DNA of 17,073 nucleotides. Origin: URNF01 sp045594105 (GTDB lineage: Bacteria; Bacillota; Clostridia; Oscillospirales; Acutalibacteraceae). The stretch covers positions 1 through 17,073 of the forward strand of contig JAZNXY010000111.1 of assembly GCA_045594105.1 (NCBI GenBank), written 5' to 3'. The notes under the pieces are model-generated. The model did not search any database. It was not told the origin of the DNA and worked only from the letters and a program-made list of their open reading frames with translations. Shown here piece by piece: positions 1 to 6,882 of this stretch (its first letter is position 1; every line of letters starts with the position of its first letter). A program made the translations under genes and the position numbers.

Positions 1-117
1 GGGTGTTGAGGAGGGGAAATATACCCGTTGTTGGGTACAAGTACAGTATACAACGACAATAAAAAAGACGCATGAACAACGTATGAACAGGATATGAAAA
101 ATTTTTTCAATAAAAAA
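1..117. other. left-edge region, no gene recognised
   Basis: No coding region can be supported in these bases. Frame 2 of the plus strand is open from the window edge to a stop near base 97, but its short translation resembles nothing I know. The stretch contains a weak GGGTA/TACCC hairpin near bases 23-38 and a set of ATGAA(C/A)A repeats at 72, 83 and 94. It may be the tail of a gene or the control region of a divergent gene outside the window. Confidence 0.4.
72..100 (+). repeat. three direct repeats ATGAACA-like, 11-bp period
   Basis: ATGAACA begins at 72 and 83 and ATGAAAA at 94, so the period is 11 bp, close to one helical turn. The repeats lie about 35 bp upstream of the lexA -35 element. 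Helix-phased direct repeats are typical of response-regulator sites, but with three short copies chance is possible. Confidence 0.3.
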
Positions 118-118
118 A

Positions 119-132
119 CAAACAAATGTTTG
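119..132. promoter_or_regulatory. candidate LexA box 1
   Basis: The sequence CAAAC-AAAT-GTTTG is a perfect inverted repeat with a 4-base centre. It has the geometry of the Gram-positive SOS box CGAAC-N4-GTTCG, with one symmetric base change per arm. It abuts and overlaps the -35 element of lexA (130-135). It may be a second, weaker operator for autoregulation. Confidence 0.5.
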
Positions 133-158
133 CATTTTCCGAACATATGTGCTACACT
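130..158 (+). promoter_or_regulatory. lexA sigma-A promoter
   Basis: TTGCAT at 130-135 and TACACT at 153-158 are separated by exactly 17 bases, and the lexA start codon lies 45 bases downstream. The spacer contains the better LexA box, so bound LexA would block RNA polymerase. This is the arrangement expected for SOS autorepression. Confidence 0.75.
140..153. promoter_or_regulatory. LexA box 2 (SOS operator)
   Basis: CGAAC-ATAT-GTGCT differs from the Gram-positive SOS box (CGAACATATGTTCG) mainly in the right arm, and the left arm plus ATAT centre match. It lies inside the 17-base spacer of the lexA promoter. Confidence 0.7.
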
Positions 159-202
159 GTTATCGGAAACGAAAAATCAGTGCGTGAAAGGATGAACGAC
201 CT

Positions 203-787
203 ATGAAACCGTTGACCGAAAAACAACAAAAAGTCCTCTCCTTCTTAAAAGAACGTGCGCAGGACGGTGTACCCCCGTCGGTGCGTGAGATTTGTACCGC
301 TACGGGCATTAAATCCACCTCTACCGTACACGCATATCTGCGTCTTTTAGAGGACGAGGGCTATATCAACCGCCAAAGCGGCTTAAACCGTGCCATTCGC
401 CTGCCGGGCGAGAATGTGGCTCGTGTGCCGCTGCTCGGCAAGGTAACCGCAGGTGTGCCGATTTTAGCGGTAGAAGAGGTTGAAGAATATGTCCCCTATT
501 CCGGTGGCGGATACAACCCCGGCGACCTGTTTGCCTTACGTGTATCAGGCACAAGTATGATAAATGCGGGTATTTTTGACAAAGACGTTGTGATTGTCAA
601 GAAAACACCTCTTGCCGAAAACGGTGATATCGTAGTTGCACTCATCGGTGACGAGGCCACCGTGAAACGTATTTTCATAGAAAAAGACCACATTCGCCTG
701 CAGCCCGAAAACCCTGACTTTGAACCGATTATCGTCAAAGAGGTCGTGGTGCTTGGCAAAGTGGTCTCCCTGCTTCGCTATTTCTGA
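203..787 (+). CDS. lexA: LexA SOS-response repressor
   Basis: This is the transcriptional repressor of the SOS regulon, which self-cleaves when RecA filaments form on damaged DNA. The 194-residue protein has the usual two-domain layout: a winged HTH at residues 1-65, with the recognition region around PPSVREI and STSTVHAYL, then an S24 autoprotease domain. The cleavage site is Ala83-Gly84, the nucleophile is Ser118 in SGTSMINAG, and the general-base lysine is Lys155 in EATVKR. All three catalytic elements are present, so it should be cleavable. The length is slightly shorter than Bacillus LexA (about 205). The ATG at 203 follows an AAAGGA Shine-Dalgarno at 187-192. Two LexA-like boxes in its own promoter indicate autorepression. 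It converges on mazF and shares a terminator with it. Confidence 0.97.
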   Translation: MKPLTEKQQKVLSFLKERAQDGVPPSVREICTATGIKSTSTVHAYLRLLEDEGYINRQSGLNRAIRLPGENVARVPLLGKVTAGVPILAVEEVEEYVPYSGGGYNPGDLFALRVSGTSMINAGIFDKDVVIVKKTPLAENGDIVVALIGDEATVKRIFIEKDHIRLQPENPDFEPIIVKEVVVLGKVVSLLRYF

Positions 788-799
788 TATGCTCTTTGT

Positions 800-833
800 A
801 AAAGCGGATTACTCTATGTAGTAGTCCGCTTTT
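800..833. terminator. bidirectional terminator between lexA and mazF
   Basis: A 14-bp stem (800-813 with 820-833, one G-U/A-C position) and a 6-base loop are flanked by A and T runs, so it can terminate lexA rightward and mazF leftward. The last codons and the stop of mazF (809-811) lie inside the hairpin. Confidence 0.85.
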
Positions 834-1183
834 GTTTCGTTTGCAAGACCGAAACTGATTTGCAGTGCCTGATCTACACGTGTCATAGACTGGTCATCCA
901 ACCGTCCCATATGCTCCTTTAACCGCTGTTTATCGATTGTGCGAATCTGTTCCAACAACACAATCGAATCACGTGCCAGACCGCTGTCTGTAGAATGCAC
1001 CTGAATGTGCGTAGGTAAATTGGCTTTGTACTTTTGACTTGTGATGGCGGCAGCAATCACGGTGGGACTGAAGCGATTTCCTACGTTATTCTGCACAATC
1101 AGCACGGGGCGTACGCCGCCCTGCTCCGAGCCCACAACAGGGCTTAAATCCGCATAATAAATATCTCCTCTGCGTACTTGCAT
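809..1183 (-). CDS. mazF: MazF/PemK-family endoribonuclease toxin (EndoA-like)
   Basis: This is a sequence-specific mRNA interferase of the type II toxin family; Bacillus EndoA/NdoA cuts at UACAU. The 124-residue product begins MQVRRGDIYYADL and carries the family signatures SPVVGSEQGGVRPVL (substrate-binding and catalytic arginine loop), NRFSPTVIAAAIT (catalytic Thr/Ser strand) and LLEQIRTIDKQRL. It is close to B. subtilis EndoA (116 aa) with a short extra C-terminal tail (NETKADYYIE). I chose ATG 1183 because AGGAG lies at 1194-1198; an ATG at 1201 is in frame but would place the ribosome site inside the gene. No antitoxin gene is present: the upstream neighbour is divergent and only about 180 bases away. 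The toxin fold is intact, so a distant or unrecognised antitoxin is likely. Confidence 0.93.
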   Translation of the reverse strand: MQVRRGDIYYADLSPVVGSEQGGVRPVLIVQNNVGNRFSPTVIAAAITSQKYKANLPTHIQVHSTDSGLARDSIVLLEQIRTIDKQRLKEHMGRLDDQSMTRVDQALQISFGLANETKADYYIE

Positions 1184-1193
1184 AACTTTTTCA

Positions 1194-1198
1194 CTCCT
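1194..1198 (-). promoter_or_regulatory. mazF ribosome binding site (decides start)
   Basis: AGGAG on the minus strand lies 10 bases before the ATG at 1183 and inside the longer in-frame reading frame that begins at 1201. It therefore favours the internal ATG, which also matches the usual MazF N-terminus. Confidence 0.7.
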
Positions 1199-1227
1199 CA
1201 TCTGTAGTGTTGCCTTATGGAGAAAAG

Positions 1228-1256
1228 TTTATACAGTACATACTATGTTTTGAAAA
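1228..1256 (-). promoter_or_regulatory. putative mazF promoter
   Basis: On the minus strand TTTTCA (1251-1256) and TATAAA (1228-1233) are separated by 17 bases, 45 bases before the mazF start. The -35 matches the consensus only moderately. Confidence 0.45.
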
Positions 1257-1305
1257 AACGGGTTGTCCCTGTCAACCTGTCAGATGTCTTATGCAAAAAT
1301 ACTGT

Positions 1306-1334
1306 TTGTTTTTTATGAAAGATTATGTTATACT
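1306..1334 (+). promoter_or_regulatory. promoter of the DUF4364-pncB-cca operon
   Basis: TTGTTT at 1306-1311 and TATACT at 1329-1334 have a 17-base spacer. The first start codon (GTG 1368) is 33 bases downstream. A start at 1263, possible by reading frame alone, would lie upstream of this promoter and is unlikely. Confidence 0.7.
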
Positions 1335-1367
1335 AAAATAAATATAATTAAAACGGAGGCAAATACT

Positions 1368-1949
1368 GTGGGGGCTACTTTTTCTGCCGGTGTAGATTAC
1401 GGTGGGCTGCGTTCTTTGGAAGAGATTAAATTGTTGGTGTGCTATCTTTTGTACACCGTTAAAGAACCTGTACCGAGACCGATGATTCTTGAAATTATTT
1501 CGGGAAACGGTATGGCGAACTTCTTTGATACTGGTATGGCTATGGACAAGCTGGTTGACCAGGGACATATTGCTGAAAGCGGCAGCGGCATGCTGACCAT
1601 CACCGACACAGGCACCGAAATTGCTCAGGTGCTTTCCTCCTCCCTTCCCTTTGTGCTTCGGGAAAAATCGGTGAAGATTGCTTTGATGCTGCTGTCACGT
1701 ATGCGTAAGCAAAAAGACGCAAATGTTGAAATCGAAAAAACCGAAACAGGATATACCGTTACCTTGGAGCTGACCGAAGGCGGCAGCACCATGATGAAGG
1801 TTACGGTGGCTACTGTCGATTCCCTACAAGCCAATGCGATACGGGAAAACTTCCTTGAGGATCCCGCCTTGCTATATCGTTCCACCGTCGCCGTGCTCAA
1901 CGGACAAACCGAGTTAGATGCAAACGGAAAACTGATCGTTTTAATTTAA
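1368..1949 (+). CDS. DUF4364 family protein, winged-helix-like
   Basis: I recognise this as a DUF4364-type protein of Clostridia; the molecular function is not known to me. The 193-residue product has an N-terminal region (about residues 10-95) that reads like a winged helix-turn-helix: LRSLEEIKLLVCYLLY, then a helix ending in FFDTGMAMDKLVDQGHI and the short strand pair ESGSGMLTITDTGTE. A beta-rich C-terminal half follows (EIEKTETGYTVTLELTEGG). No catalytic motif or membrane segment is visible. GTG 1368 was chosen because GGAGG at 1355-1359 precedes it by 8 bases and the promoter lies just upstream. Only 15 bases separate it from pncB, so it is probably co-transcribed with it, and a regulatory role is possible but inferred only from fold and context. 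Confidence 0.85.
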   Translation: MGATFSAGVDYGGLRSLEEIKLLVCYLLYTVKEPVPRPMILEIISGNGMANFFDTGMAMDKLVDQGHIAESGSGMLTITDTGTEIAQVLSSSLPFVLREKSVKIALMLLSRMRKQKDANVEIEKTETGYTVTLELTEGGSTMMKVTVATVDSLQANAIRENFLEDPALLYRSTVAVLNGQTELDANGKLIVLI

Positions 1950-1964
1950 GAAGGAGTGTTTTTG

Positions 1965-3419
1965 ATGCAAACGTCTTTTGAAAAAAACAACCTGACCATG
2001 CTCACCGATTTCTATGAAATCACTATGGCAAACGGCTTCTTTGAAACGGGCAACCGTGACCGTATTGCTTATTTTGACATGTTCTACCGTCGTGTGCCGG
2101 ACGGCGGCGGCTTTGCGATTATGGCAGGCGTCGAGCAGTTGGTACAATACCTCAAAAATCTGTCTTTTACCGATGAGGATATTGCGTTTTTAGAAAGCAA
2201 GAAGCTGTTTAACAAGGAGTTTCTCGACTATCTGCGTAATTTCAAGTTTTCGTGTGACGTATGGGCAGTACCCGAAGGCACTCCCATTTTCCCACACGAG
2301 CCGATTGTGACGGTGCGTGGTCCTGCCATCCAGGCACAGTTTATTGAAACTATGCTTCTGCTCACCGTCAACCATCAGACCCTCATTGCCACCAAAGCCA
2401 ACCGCATTGTGCGTGCCTCTGAAGGAAGGGCCGTTATGGAGTTCGGCTCCCGCCGTGCACAAGGATATGACGGTGCGATTTACGGTGCGAGAGCCGCCTA
2501 TATCGGTGGCTGTATGGGTACGGCTTGTACCATTGCAGACCGTGATTTTGGCATCCCTGCTCTTGGCACGATGGCACACAGCTGGGTTCAGTTGTTTGAC
2601 AATGAGTTGGATGCGTTTAAGGCCTACGCACGTACCTATCCCAACAATTGTATATTGTTGGTTGACACCTACAACGTATTAAAATCGGGTATTCCCAACG
2701 CCATTCGCACCTTTCACGAGGTTTTGGAGCCGATGGGGTGTCGCTTAAAAGGTATCCGCATTGATTCGGGCGATATCACCTATCTCAGCAAAAAAGCCAG
2801 ACAGATGCTGGATGCGGCAGGTCTTACCGATTGCAAAATCACCGCCTCCAACTCCCTTGACGAGTACATTATCCGTGATATGATCCGTCAGGGTGCGCAA
2901 ATCGACAGCTTCGGTGTCGGTGAACGTCTCATTACCGCCGCCAGTGACCCTGTTTTCGGTGGTGTATATAAGCTCGCTGCTATCGAGGATGCTAACGGCA
3001 ATATCATACCGCGTATCAAGGTCAGTGAAAACATTGCTAAAATCACCAATCCTTGTTTCAAGAAATTATGGCGTTTATATGACCGTGAGACCGGCAAAGC
3101 GCTTGCAGACGTTCTGACACTGCGGGATGAGGTCATTGATGACAGCCAGGATTACGAAATTTTTGATCCCGAGCATACCTGGAAACGCAAGCTCGTATAC
3201 AACTTCCGTGCCGTAGAGCTGCAACGGCAGTTGTTTGATAAAGGCGAATGCGTATATCAGCTGCCCACGGCGGAAGAATTACGTAATTACTGCTCCCAAC
3301 AGGTTTCCTTGTTGTGGGACGAGGTGCTGCGTTTCGAAAATCCGCACAAATATTACGTTGACCTCTCGCAGGCACTGTGGGATGCGAAGCACGACCTGTT
3401 AAAAGCACACAACAAATGA
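1965..3419 (+). CDS. pncB: nicotinate phosphoribosyltransferase
   Basis: The enzyme joins nicotinate to PRPP, with ATP hydrolysis, to give nicotinate mononucleotide. It is the entry step of NAD salvage (Preiss-Handler) and acts in the cytoplasm. The 484-residue protein shows the family blocks in order: TMLTDFYEITMANGF near the N-terminus, GGFAIMAGVEQ, the MEFGSRRAQG block, GTMAHSW with the phosphorylated histidine at about residue 205, the PRPP-site block IRIDSGDI, and GVGERLITAASDPVFGGVYK. Length is normal for the NAPRTase family. The ATG at 1965 has AAGGAG at 1951-1956 with 8 bases spacing; a GTG at 1956 is in frame but overlaps that ribosome site. It lies between DUF4364 and cca, and its stop codon overlaps the cca start. 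Confidence 0.96.
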   Translation: MQTSFEKNNLTMLTDFYEITMANGFFETGNRDRIAYFDMFYRRVPDGGGFAIMAGVEQLVQYLKNLSFTDEDIAFLESKKLFNKEFLDYLRNFKFSCDVWAVPEGTPIFPHEPIVTVRGPAIQAQFIETMLLLTVNHQTLIATKANRIVRASEGRAVMEFGSRRAQGYDGAIYGARAAYIGGCMGTACTIADRDFGIPALGTMAHSWVQLFDNELDAFKAYARTYPNNCILLVDTYNVLKSGIPNAIRTFHEVLEPMGCRLKGIRIDSGDITYLSKKARQMLDAAGLTDCKITASNSLDEYIIRDMIRQGAQIDSFGVGERLITAASDPVFGGVYKLAAIEDANGNIIPRIKVSENIAKITNPCFKKLWRLYDRETGKALADVLTLRDEVIDDSQDYEIFDPEHTWKRKLVYNFRAVELQRQLFDKGECVYQLPTAEELRNYCSQQVSLLWDEVLRFENPHKYYVDLSQALWDAKHDLLKAHNK

Positions 3420-4600
3420 TGAAACGATATGAAGCTCCGCCAATGCCCGCCGCACCTGCGGCGGTCATTGCACGTTTAGAGCAAAAAGGATTTACTGCAC
3501 ATGCGGTCGGCGGCTGCGTACGGGATACACTGTTAGGGTTATCCCCTACCGACTGGGATATTACCACCGTCGCCACACCGGAACAAATAAAAAACGTCTT
3601 TGCGGATTGCCGTGTTATTGAAACAGGCATACGGCACGGCACCGTCACGGTGCTGTTTGCGGGTGCTTCGTTTGAAATCACCACCTACCGTGTAGACGGT
3701 AATTACCGTGACAACCGGCATCCCGATACCGTCACCTTCACATCCTCGCTGTACGAGGATGTGAAGCGAAGAGACTTTACGGTTAATGCCATGGTGTGGC
3801 ATCCCACCGCCGGTCTCGGTGACTTCTTTGACGGGAAAGCCGATTTGGAAAACAACATACTCCGCACAGTAGGCGACCCTATTAAGCGGTTTTCGGAGGA
3901 TGCATTACGCATTTTACGATTACTACGGTTTTCCGCAACCTATGGGTTACGTGCAGAGCCGCAAACAAAATCCGCCGCTTGTGCCCTTTCCAAACGGTTA
4001 GACAGCATCGCCGTGGAACGCATCAGGGTGGAACTGGAAAAGCTGCTGTGCGGTGATTTTACGGCGGTAGTTTTCGGTGAGTTTACGGAGATTTGGCAGG
4101 TTATTTTGCCGGAAATTGACGTGAAAAGCAAATTACCTTTACAAAATCTCCCTAAAGACTCTGCTTTGCGTTGGGCGTATTTGCTGAAGGATGTGTCCGC
4201 AGAGAGCATTTTACAACGGTTAAAAGCAGATAACGCCACCATTCGTACGGTTTGCACGTTAATAGAAGGACTTTCCCTCTCTCCCACCACCGCACCCATC
4301 CCCTTAAAGCAAGCATTGCGGGTCTACGGAGAGAAGAACCTTTTTAGTATTATCGCCTTACAAAAGGTGTGCGGCGACACTACACTTTGGGAAGAAACCG
4401 AAGCGGCATTAAAAGCACTTTTGGCAACAAATCCTTGCTATCGGTTGAAGGATTTGGCTATAAACGGTGACGATTTACGCACGTTAGGATTTGAGGGTAA
4501 AGATGTCGGCAATATGCTGAGCACCCTTTTGGATGCGGTTATCGAAAAACGGTGCAGTAATACAACAAGTGCTTTATTAACCTTTGTAAAAAGCATATAA
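3419..4600 (+). CDS. cca: CCA tRNA nucleotidyltransferase
   Basis: It adds or repairs the 3'-CCA end of tRNAs. The 393-residue protein is a class II nucleotidyltransferase: the flexible loop AVGGCVRD sits at residues 29-36, metal-binding Asp45 and Asp47 in TDWDIT, then ETGIRHGTVTV, the RRDFTVNAM block (about residues 116-125), and RFSEDALRILRLLRF in the neck that reads the incoming base. The C-terminal body ends in a region resembling the family tail (CYRLKDLAINGDDLRTLGF). I see no HD phosphohydrolase domain. The ATG at 3419 shares an A with the pncB stop (TGATG overlap) and has no good ribosome site of its own, which suggests translational coupling. A perfect hairpin terminator follows directly. 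Confidence 0.95.
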   Translation: MKRYEAPPMPAAPAAVIARLEQKGFTAHAVGGCVRDTLLGLSPTDWDITTVATPEQIKNVFADCRVIETGIRHGTVTVLFAGASFEITTYRVDGNYRDNRHPDTVTFTSSLYEDVKRRDFTVNAMVWHPTAGLGDFFDGKADLENNILRTVGDPIKRFSEDALRILRLLRFSATYGLRAEPQTKSAACALSKRLDSIAVERIRVELEKLLCGDFTAVVFGEFTEIWQVILPEIDVKSKLPLQNLPKDSALRWAYLLKDVSAESILQRLKADNATIRTVCTLIEGLSLSPTTAPIPLKQALRVYGEKNLFSIIALQKVCGDTTLWEETEAALKALLATNPCYRLKDLAINGDDLRTLGFEGKDVGNMLSTLLDAVIEKRCSNTTSALLTFVKSI

Positions 4601-4634
4601 AAAGGTCGCTCAACTTTTGTTGAGCGACCTTTTT
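4599..4634. terminator. bidirectional terminator after cca
   Basis: A perfect 16-bp stem (4599-4614 with 4619-4634; core AAGGTCGCTCAAC) with a TTTT loop is flanked by A and T runs. It overlaps the cca stop codon and lies 12 bases beyond the end of the oppositely directed oxidoreductase gene, so it can end both transcripts. Confidence 0.95.
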
Positions 4635-4645
4635 GTTTGTCAGAT

Positions 4646-5812
4646 TCAGATTTCAGGAAGGGTGATTTGGATTTCGTGCCCCTTTTCGGCAGATTCGCAG
4701 ATGCCCGACAAAATCGCCTGGTTGCGAATAATCTGAGAGGTGGGCACGGGAGCCGGTTTGCCTTCTTTAACTGCATCCATGAAGGAACGAATCTTCAGTG
4801 CAAAAAGACCTTCGAAGGGGGATTTGAGAACCGGGACAACCGTTTCTACCTGGTTACCGCACACCTCGTGGTAAATGGTCATAGGACCGCCGACAGTGCC
4901 GTTCCAGCATTCGGTAGACGGAATACGTAAACCACCCTTGGTACCCAAAATCAGAGTATCGCCTGCGGTGTCCATATTCATAGCCCAGGAAATACGGAAG
5001 TCAACGATAATATCGCCTTCCAAACGGATAAATGCCGCTGCGAAGTCGTCAACACCGAATTTTGAAGCATATTCTTTCTTTTTATAACCGCAATAGTTGG
5101 GGTCCGTACCAAAGAAATCGGATTTATAGCCCGAAACAGACAGCGGCTTAGGATAACCGATAGCATTCAGCACCATATCGAGAGAATAACAACCGATATC
5201 ACCCAAAGCACCGATACCGCCGGTTTCTTTTTCGATAAAGGTAGTACCGTAAGGGGTCGGGATACCGCGACGACGACCGCCGCCGGTCTGGATATAATAA
5301 ATTTTACCCAGTTCGCCCGATTCCACAATTTTCTTGATCATCTGCATATTCGGGTCAAGACGCGGTTGGAAACCGATAGACAGCACCATGCCGGTCTCTT
5401 TTTCTACTTTCAGTAATTCTGCCGCTTCGTCCATGGTTACACACATGGGTTTTTCCAACAGAACATGAACACCTTTTTTCATCGCATAAATTGCCGGCGG
5501 TACGTGCTGGCAGTTATAGGTACAAATGGAAACCGCGTCTAATTTCATATCCACGTCATCCAACATTTCTTTATGTCCGCCGTCGTAGCATTTAACGCCT
5601 TTAAGACCCATTTTCTCGCAGAAGGCCGCCGCTTTACCGGGAACAATATCACAAGCTGCTACGATTTCTGCATCTTCGTATTTTTTGTAAGCCGCAATAT
5701 GTGCTTCGGCAATCCAACCGGTACCGATGATACCGATACGCAGTTTTTTGCCGGTGTCAATAGCCGTTGCTTCGGTGGTGTCTTCCTTAAAACGATCGAG
5801 AATATCCGCCAT
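4646..5812 (-). CDS. Gfo/Idh/MocA family NAD(P)-dependent oxidoreductase
   Basis: This is a predicted dehydrogenase acting on a sugar, sugar acid or cyclitol; the substrate cannot be read from sequence. The 388-residue protein begins with an extension of about 22 residues, then a Rossmann fold with GIIGTGWIAEAH (residues 27-38). The family catalytic EKP motif is present in VLLEKPMCVTMDEA. The block GGIGALGDIGCYSLDM carries Tyr where many members have His, as in the glucose-fructose oxidoreductase branch. ATG 5812 was chosen because GGAGG at 5821-5825 precedes it by 8 bases; the TTG at 5827 lies upstream of that site. It follows the isomerase-like gene by 24 bases, so the two form an operon. 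Oxidoreductase plus isomerase pairs are common in inositol-type and keto-sugar pathways. Confidence 0.92.
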   Translation of the reverse strand: MADILDRFKEDTTEATAIDTGKKLRIGIIGTGWIAEAHIAAYKKYEDAEIVAACDIVPGKAAAFCEKMGLKGVKCYDGGHKEMLDDVDMKLDAVSICTYNCQHVPPAIYAMKKGVHVLLEKPMCVTMDEAAELLKVEKETGMVLSIGFQPRLDPNMQMIKKIVESGELGKIYYIQTGGGRRRGIPTPYGTTFIEKETGGIGALGDIGCYSLDMVLNAIGYPKPLSVSGYKSDFFGTDPNYCGYKKKEYASKFGVDDFAAAFIRLEGDIIVDFRISWAMNMDTAGDTLILGTKGGLRIPSTECWNGTVGGPMTIYHEVCGNQVETVVPVLKSPFEGLFALKIRSFMDAVKEGKPAPVPTSQIIRNQAILSGICESAEKGHEIQITLPEI

Positions 5813-5836
5813 AATAAATACCTCCAAAATATAGTT

Positions 5837-6655
5837 TTATTGACCAATAGATTTTAAGTATTCACGGCTGACCTTTGCACATTCCATAGAGGTCATGCCG
5901 TCACTGGGGCTATCCTGCTCGACAATAAGCCAACAGGTGCCCGCTTGCTCACTGGCTTCAATAATTGCAGGAAAATCCTGTTTGCCGCTGCCGACGGGGC
6001 GCAAGCCGAAACTAGACGGCTTCGCCACCGCTGTATCGTCACCGATAAGCTCGTACATATTTTCGCTCTTTTCGCCGACAAAATCTTTCAGGTGTACAAT
6101 CGGTGCACGACCGCTGTATTTACGTACATAGGCAGCCGGATCTTCACCACCGACATTGACCCAACAAGTATCCAGTTCGGTCTGCAGTAAATCAGCCGGA
6201 ATGTTAGCATACATCACGTCCAACGCATAGTCGCCGCCGTCCACACGTACAAATTCAAAATCGTGGTTGTGGTACAACAGAGTGATGCCCTGCTTTTTAG
6301 CTTCCTTGGCAATCTCCAGGATGTCACGCAGCGTCTCTTCATACCGAGGATGACCGGGACGACGATCCTCACCAAGCCACGGAATCGCAATATACCGACA
6401 GCCGATCAGCTTATATTTGGCAACCTCAGCGGGAATGTCGCTAAGCAGGTCATCAATCGGCACGTGTGCGGAAATCGGGTCAAGACCGATTTCTTCCACC
6501 ATTGCCTTGACATCTTCGGGTGCATAGCCGTAAAGACCCGCAAATTCCACACCGTCATAGCCCATTTCTTTCAGTGCCATAAGGGTGCCTTTCAGGTCTT
6601 TTTCCGCAAAGTCACGCACGGAATACACCTGAATTCCTATGGGAAATTTCTTCAC
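5837..6655 (-). CDS. sugar phosphate isomerase/epimerase (AP_endonuc_2-type TIM barrel)
   Basis: It belongs to the xylose-isomerase-like TIM-barrel superfamily (sugar isomerases/epimerases, IolE-like). The 272 residues cover a whole barrel. The start matches IGIQVYSVRDF, and metal-ligand motifs occur in the usual places: GYDGVEFAG (Glu), the loop LLYHNHDFEF (His/Asp), QTELDTCW (Glu/Asp), IVHLKDF (His), and LIVEQDSP (Glu near the C-terminus). No signal peptide is visible. The start is GTG 6655, preceded by GGAGGAG at about 6661-6667. It is the first gene of a two-gene unit with the Gfo/Idh oxidoreductase, and the pair probably converts a sugar or cyclitol, perhaps through a keto intermediate. 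The exact substrate is unknown. Confidence 0.9.
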   Translation of the reverse strand: MKKFPIGIQVYSVRDFAEKDLKGTLMALKEMGYDGVEFAGLYGYAPEDVKAMVEEIGLDPISAHVPIDDLLSDIPAEVAKYKLIGCRYIAIPWLGEDRRPGHPRYEETLRDILEIAKEAKKQGITLLYHNHDFEFVRVDGGDYALDVMYANIPADLLQTELDTCWVNVGGEDPAAYVRKYSGRAPIVHLKDFVGEKSENMYELIGDDTAVAKPSSFGLRPVGSGKQDFPAIIEASEQAGTCWLIVEQDSPSDGMTSMECAKVSREYLKSIGQ

Positions 6656-6708
6656 TAAAATCTCCTCCGTTTCGGTATTTTTTACACAAGGAATCGTGTC
6701 GCATCTGT

Positions 6709-6737
6709 TACATAAAATACTTATTTTTTGTGGTCAA
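6709..6737 (-). promoter_or_regulatory. putative promoter of the isomerase-oxidoreductase unit
   Basis: On the minus strand TTGACC (6732-6737) is followed after 17 bases by TATGTA (6709-6714), 53 bases before the GTG start. The -35 is good and the -10 is weak, so an activator may be needed or the true -10 may differ. Confidence 0.4.
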
Positions 6738-6811
6738 AAAGTATTGAAACAAACACCACAATCTATGTGCCAATTACATTGTAACACCGCAGGAAAAGAT
6801 TTCTATAATAT

Positions 6812-6843
6812 TTTTGACAAAAAATATCATTTTTTTGTCAAAA
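6812..6843. repeat. 13-bp perfect inverted repeat, operator-like
   Basis: The arms TTTTGACAAAAAA (6812-6824) and TTTTTTGTCAAAA (6831-6843) flank a 6-base centre TATCAT. No T run follows on either strand, so it does not look like a terminator. It lies between the mrp terminator and the isomerase promoter. Confidence 0.75.
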
Positions 6844-6846
6844 GAA

Positions 6847-6876
6847 AACCCGCTCTCTTTTTCAAGAGAACGGGTT
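6847..6876 (-). terminator. mrp terminator
   Basis: A 13-position stem (6847-6859 with 6864-6876, one mismatch) has a 4-base loop. On the minus strand it is followed by TTTTCTTTT. It begins 7 bases after the mrp stop codon. Confidence 0.85.
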
Positions 6877-6882
6877 AAACGA

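Noticed and set aside
1260..1286. GGTTG/CAACC and CTGTC/GACAG short inverted repeats between mazF and DUF4364
   Set aside because: The arms are only 5 bases long and the arrangement is common by chance; noted but not called as an operator.
1263..1367. N-terminal extension of the DUF4364 gene
   Set aside because: The promoter -35/-10 (1306-1334) and the GGAGG site (1355-1359) lie inside the extension, so the start is at GTG 1368.
6804..6809. TATAAT on the plus strand in the mrp-isomerase gap
   Set aside because: There is no good -35 at 16-18 bases and no plus-strand gene downstream.
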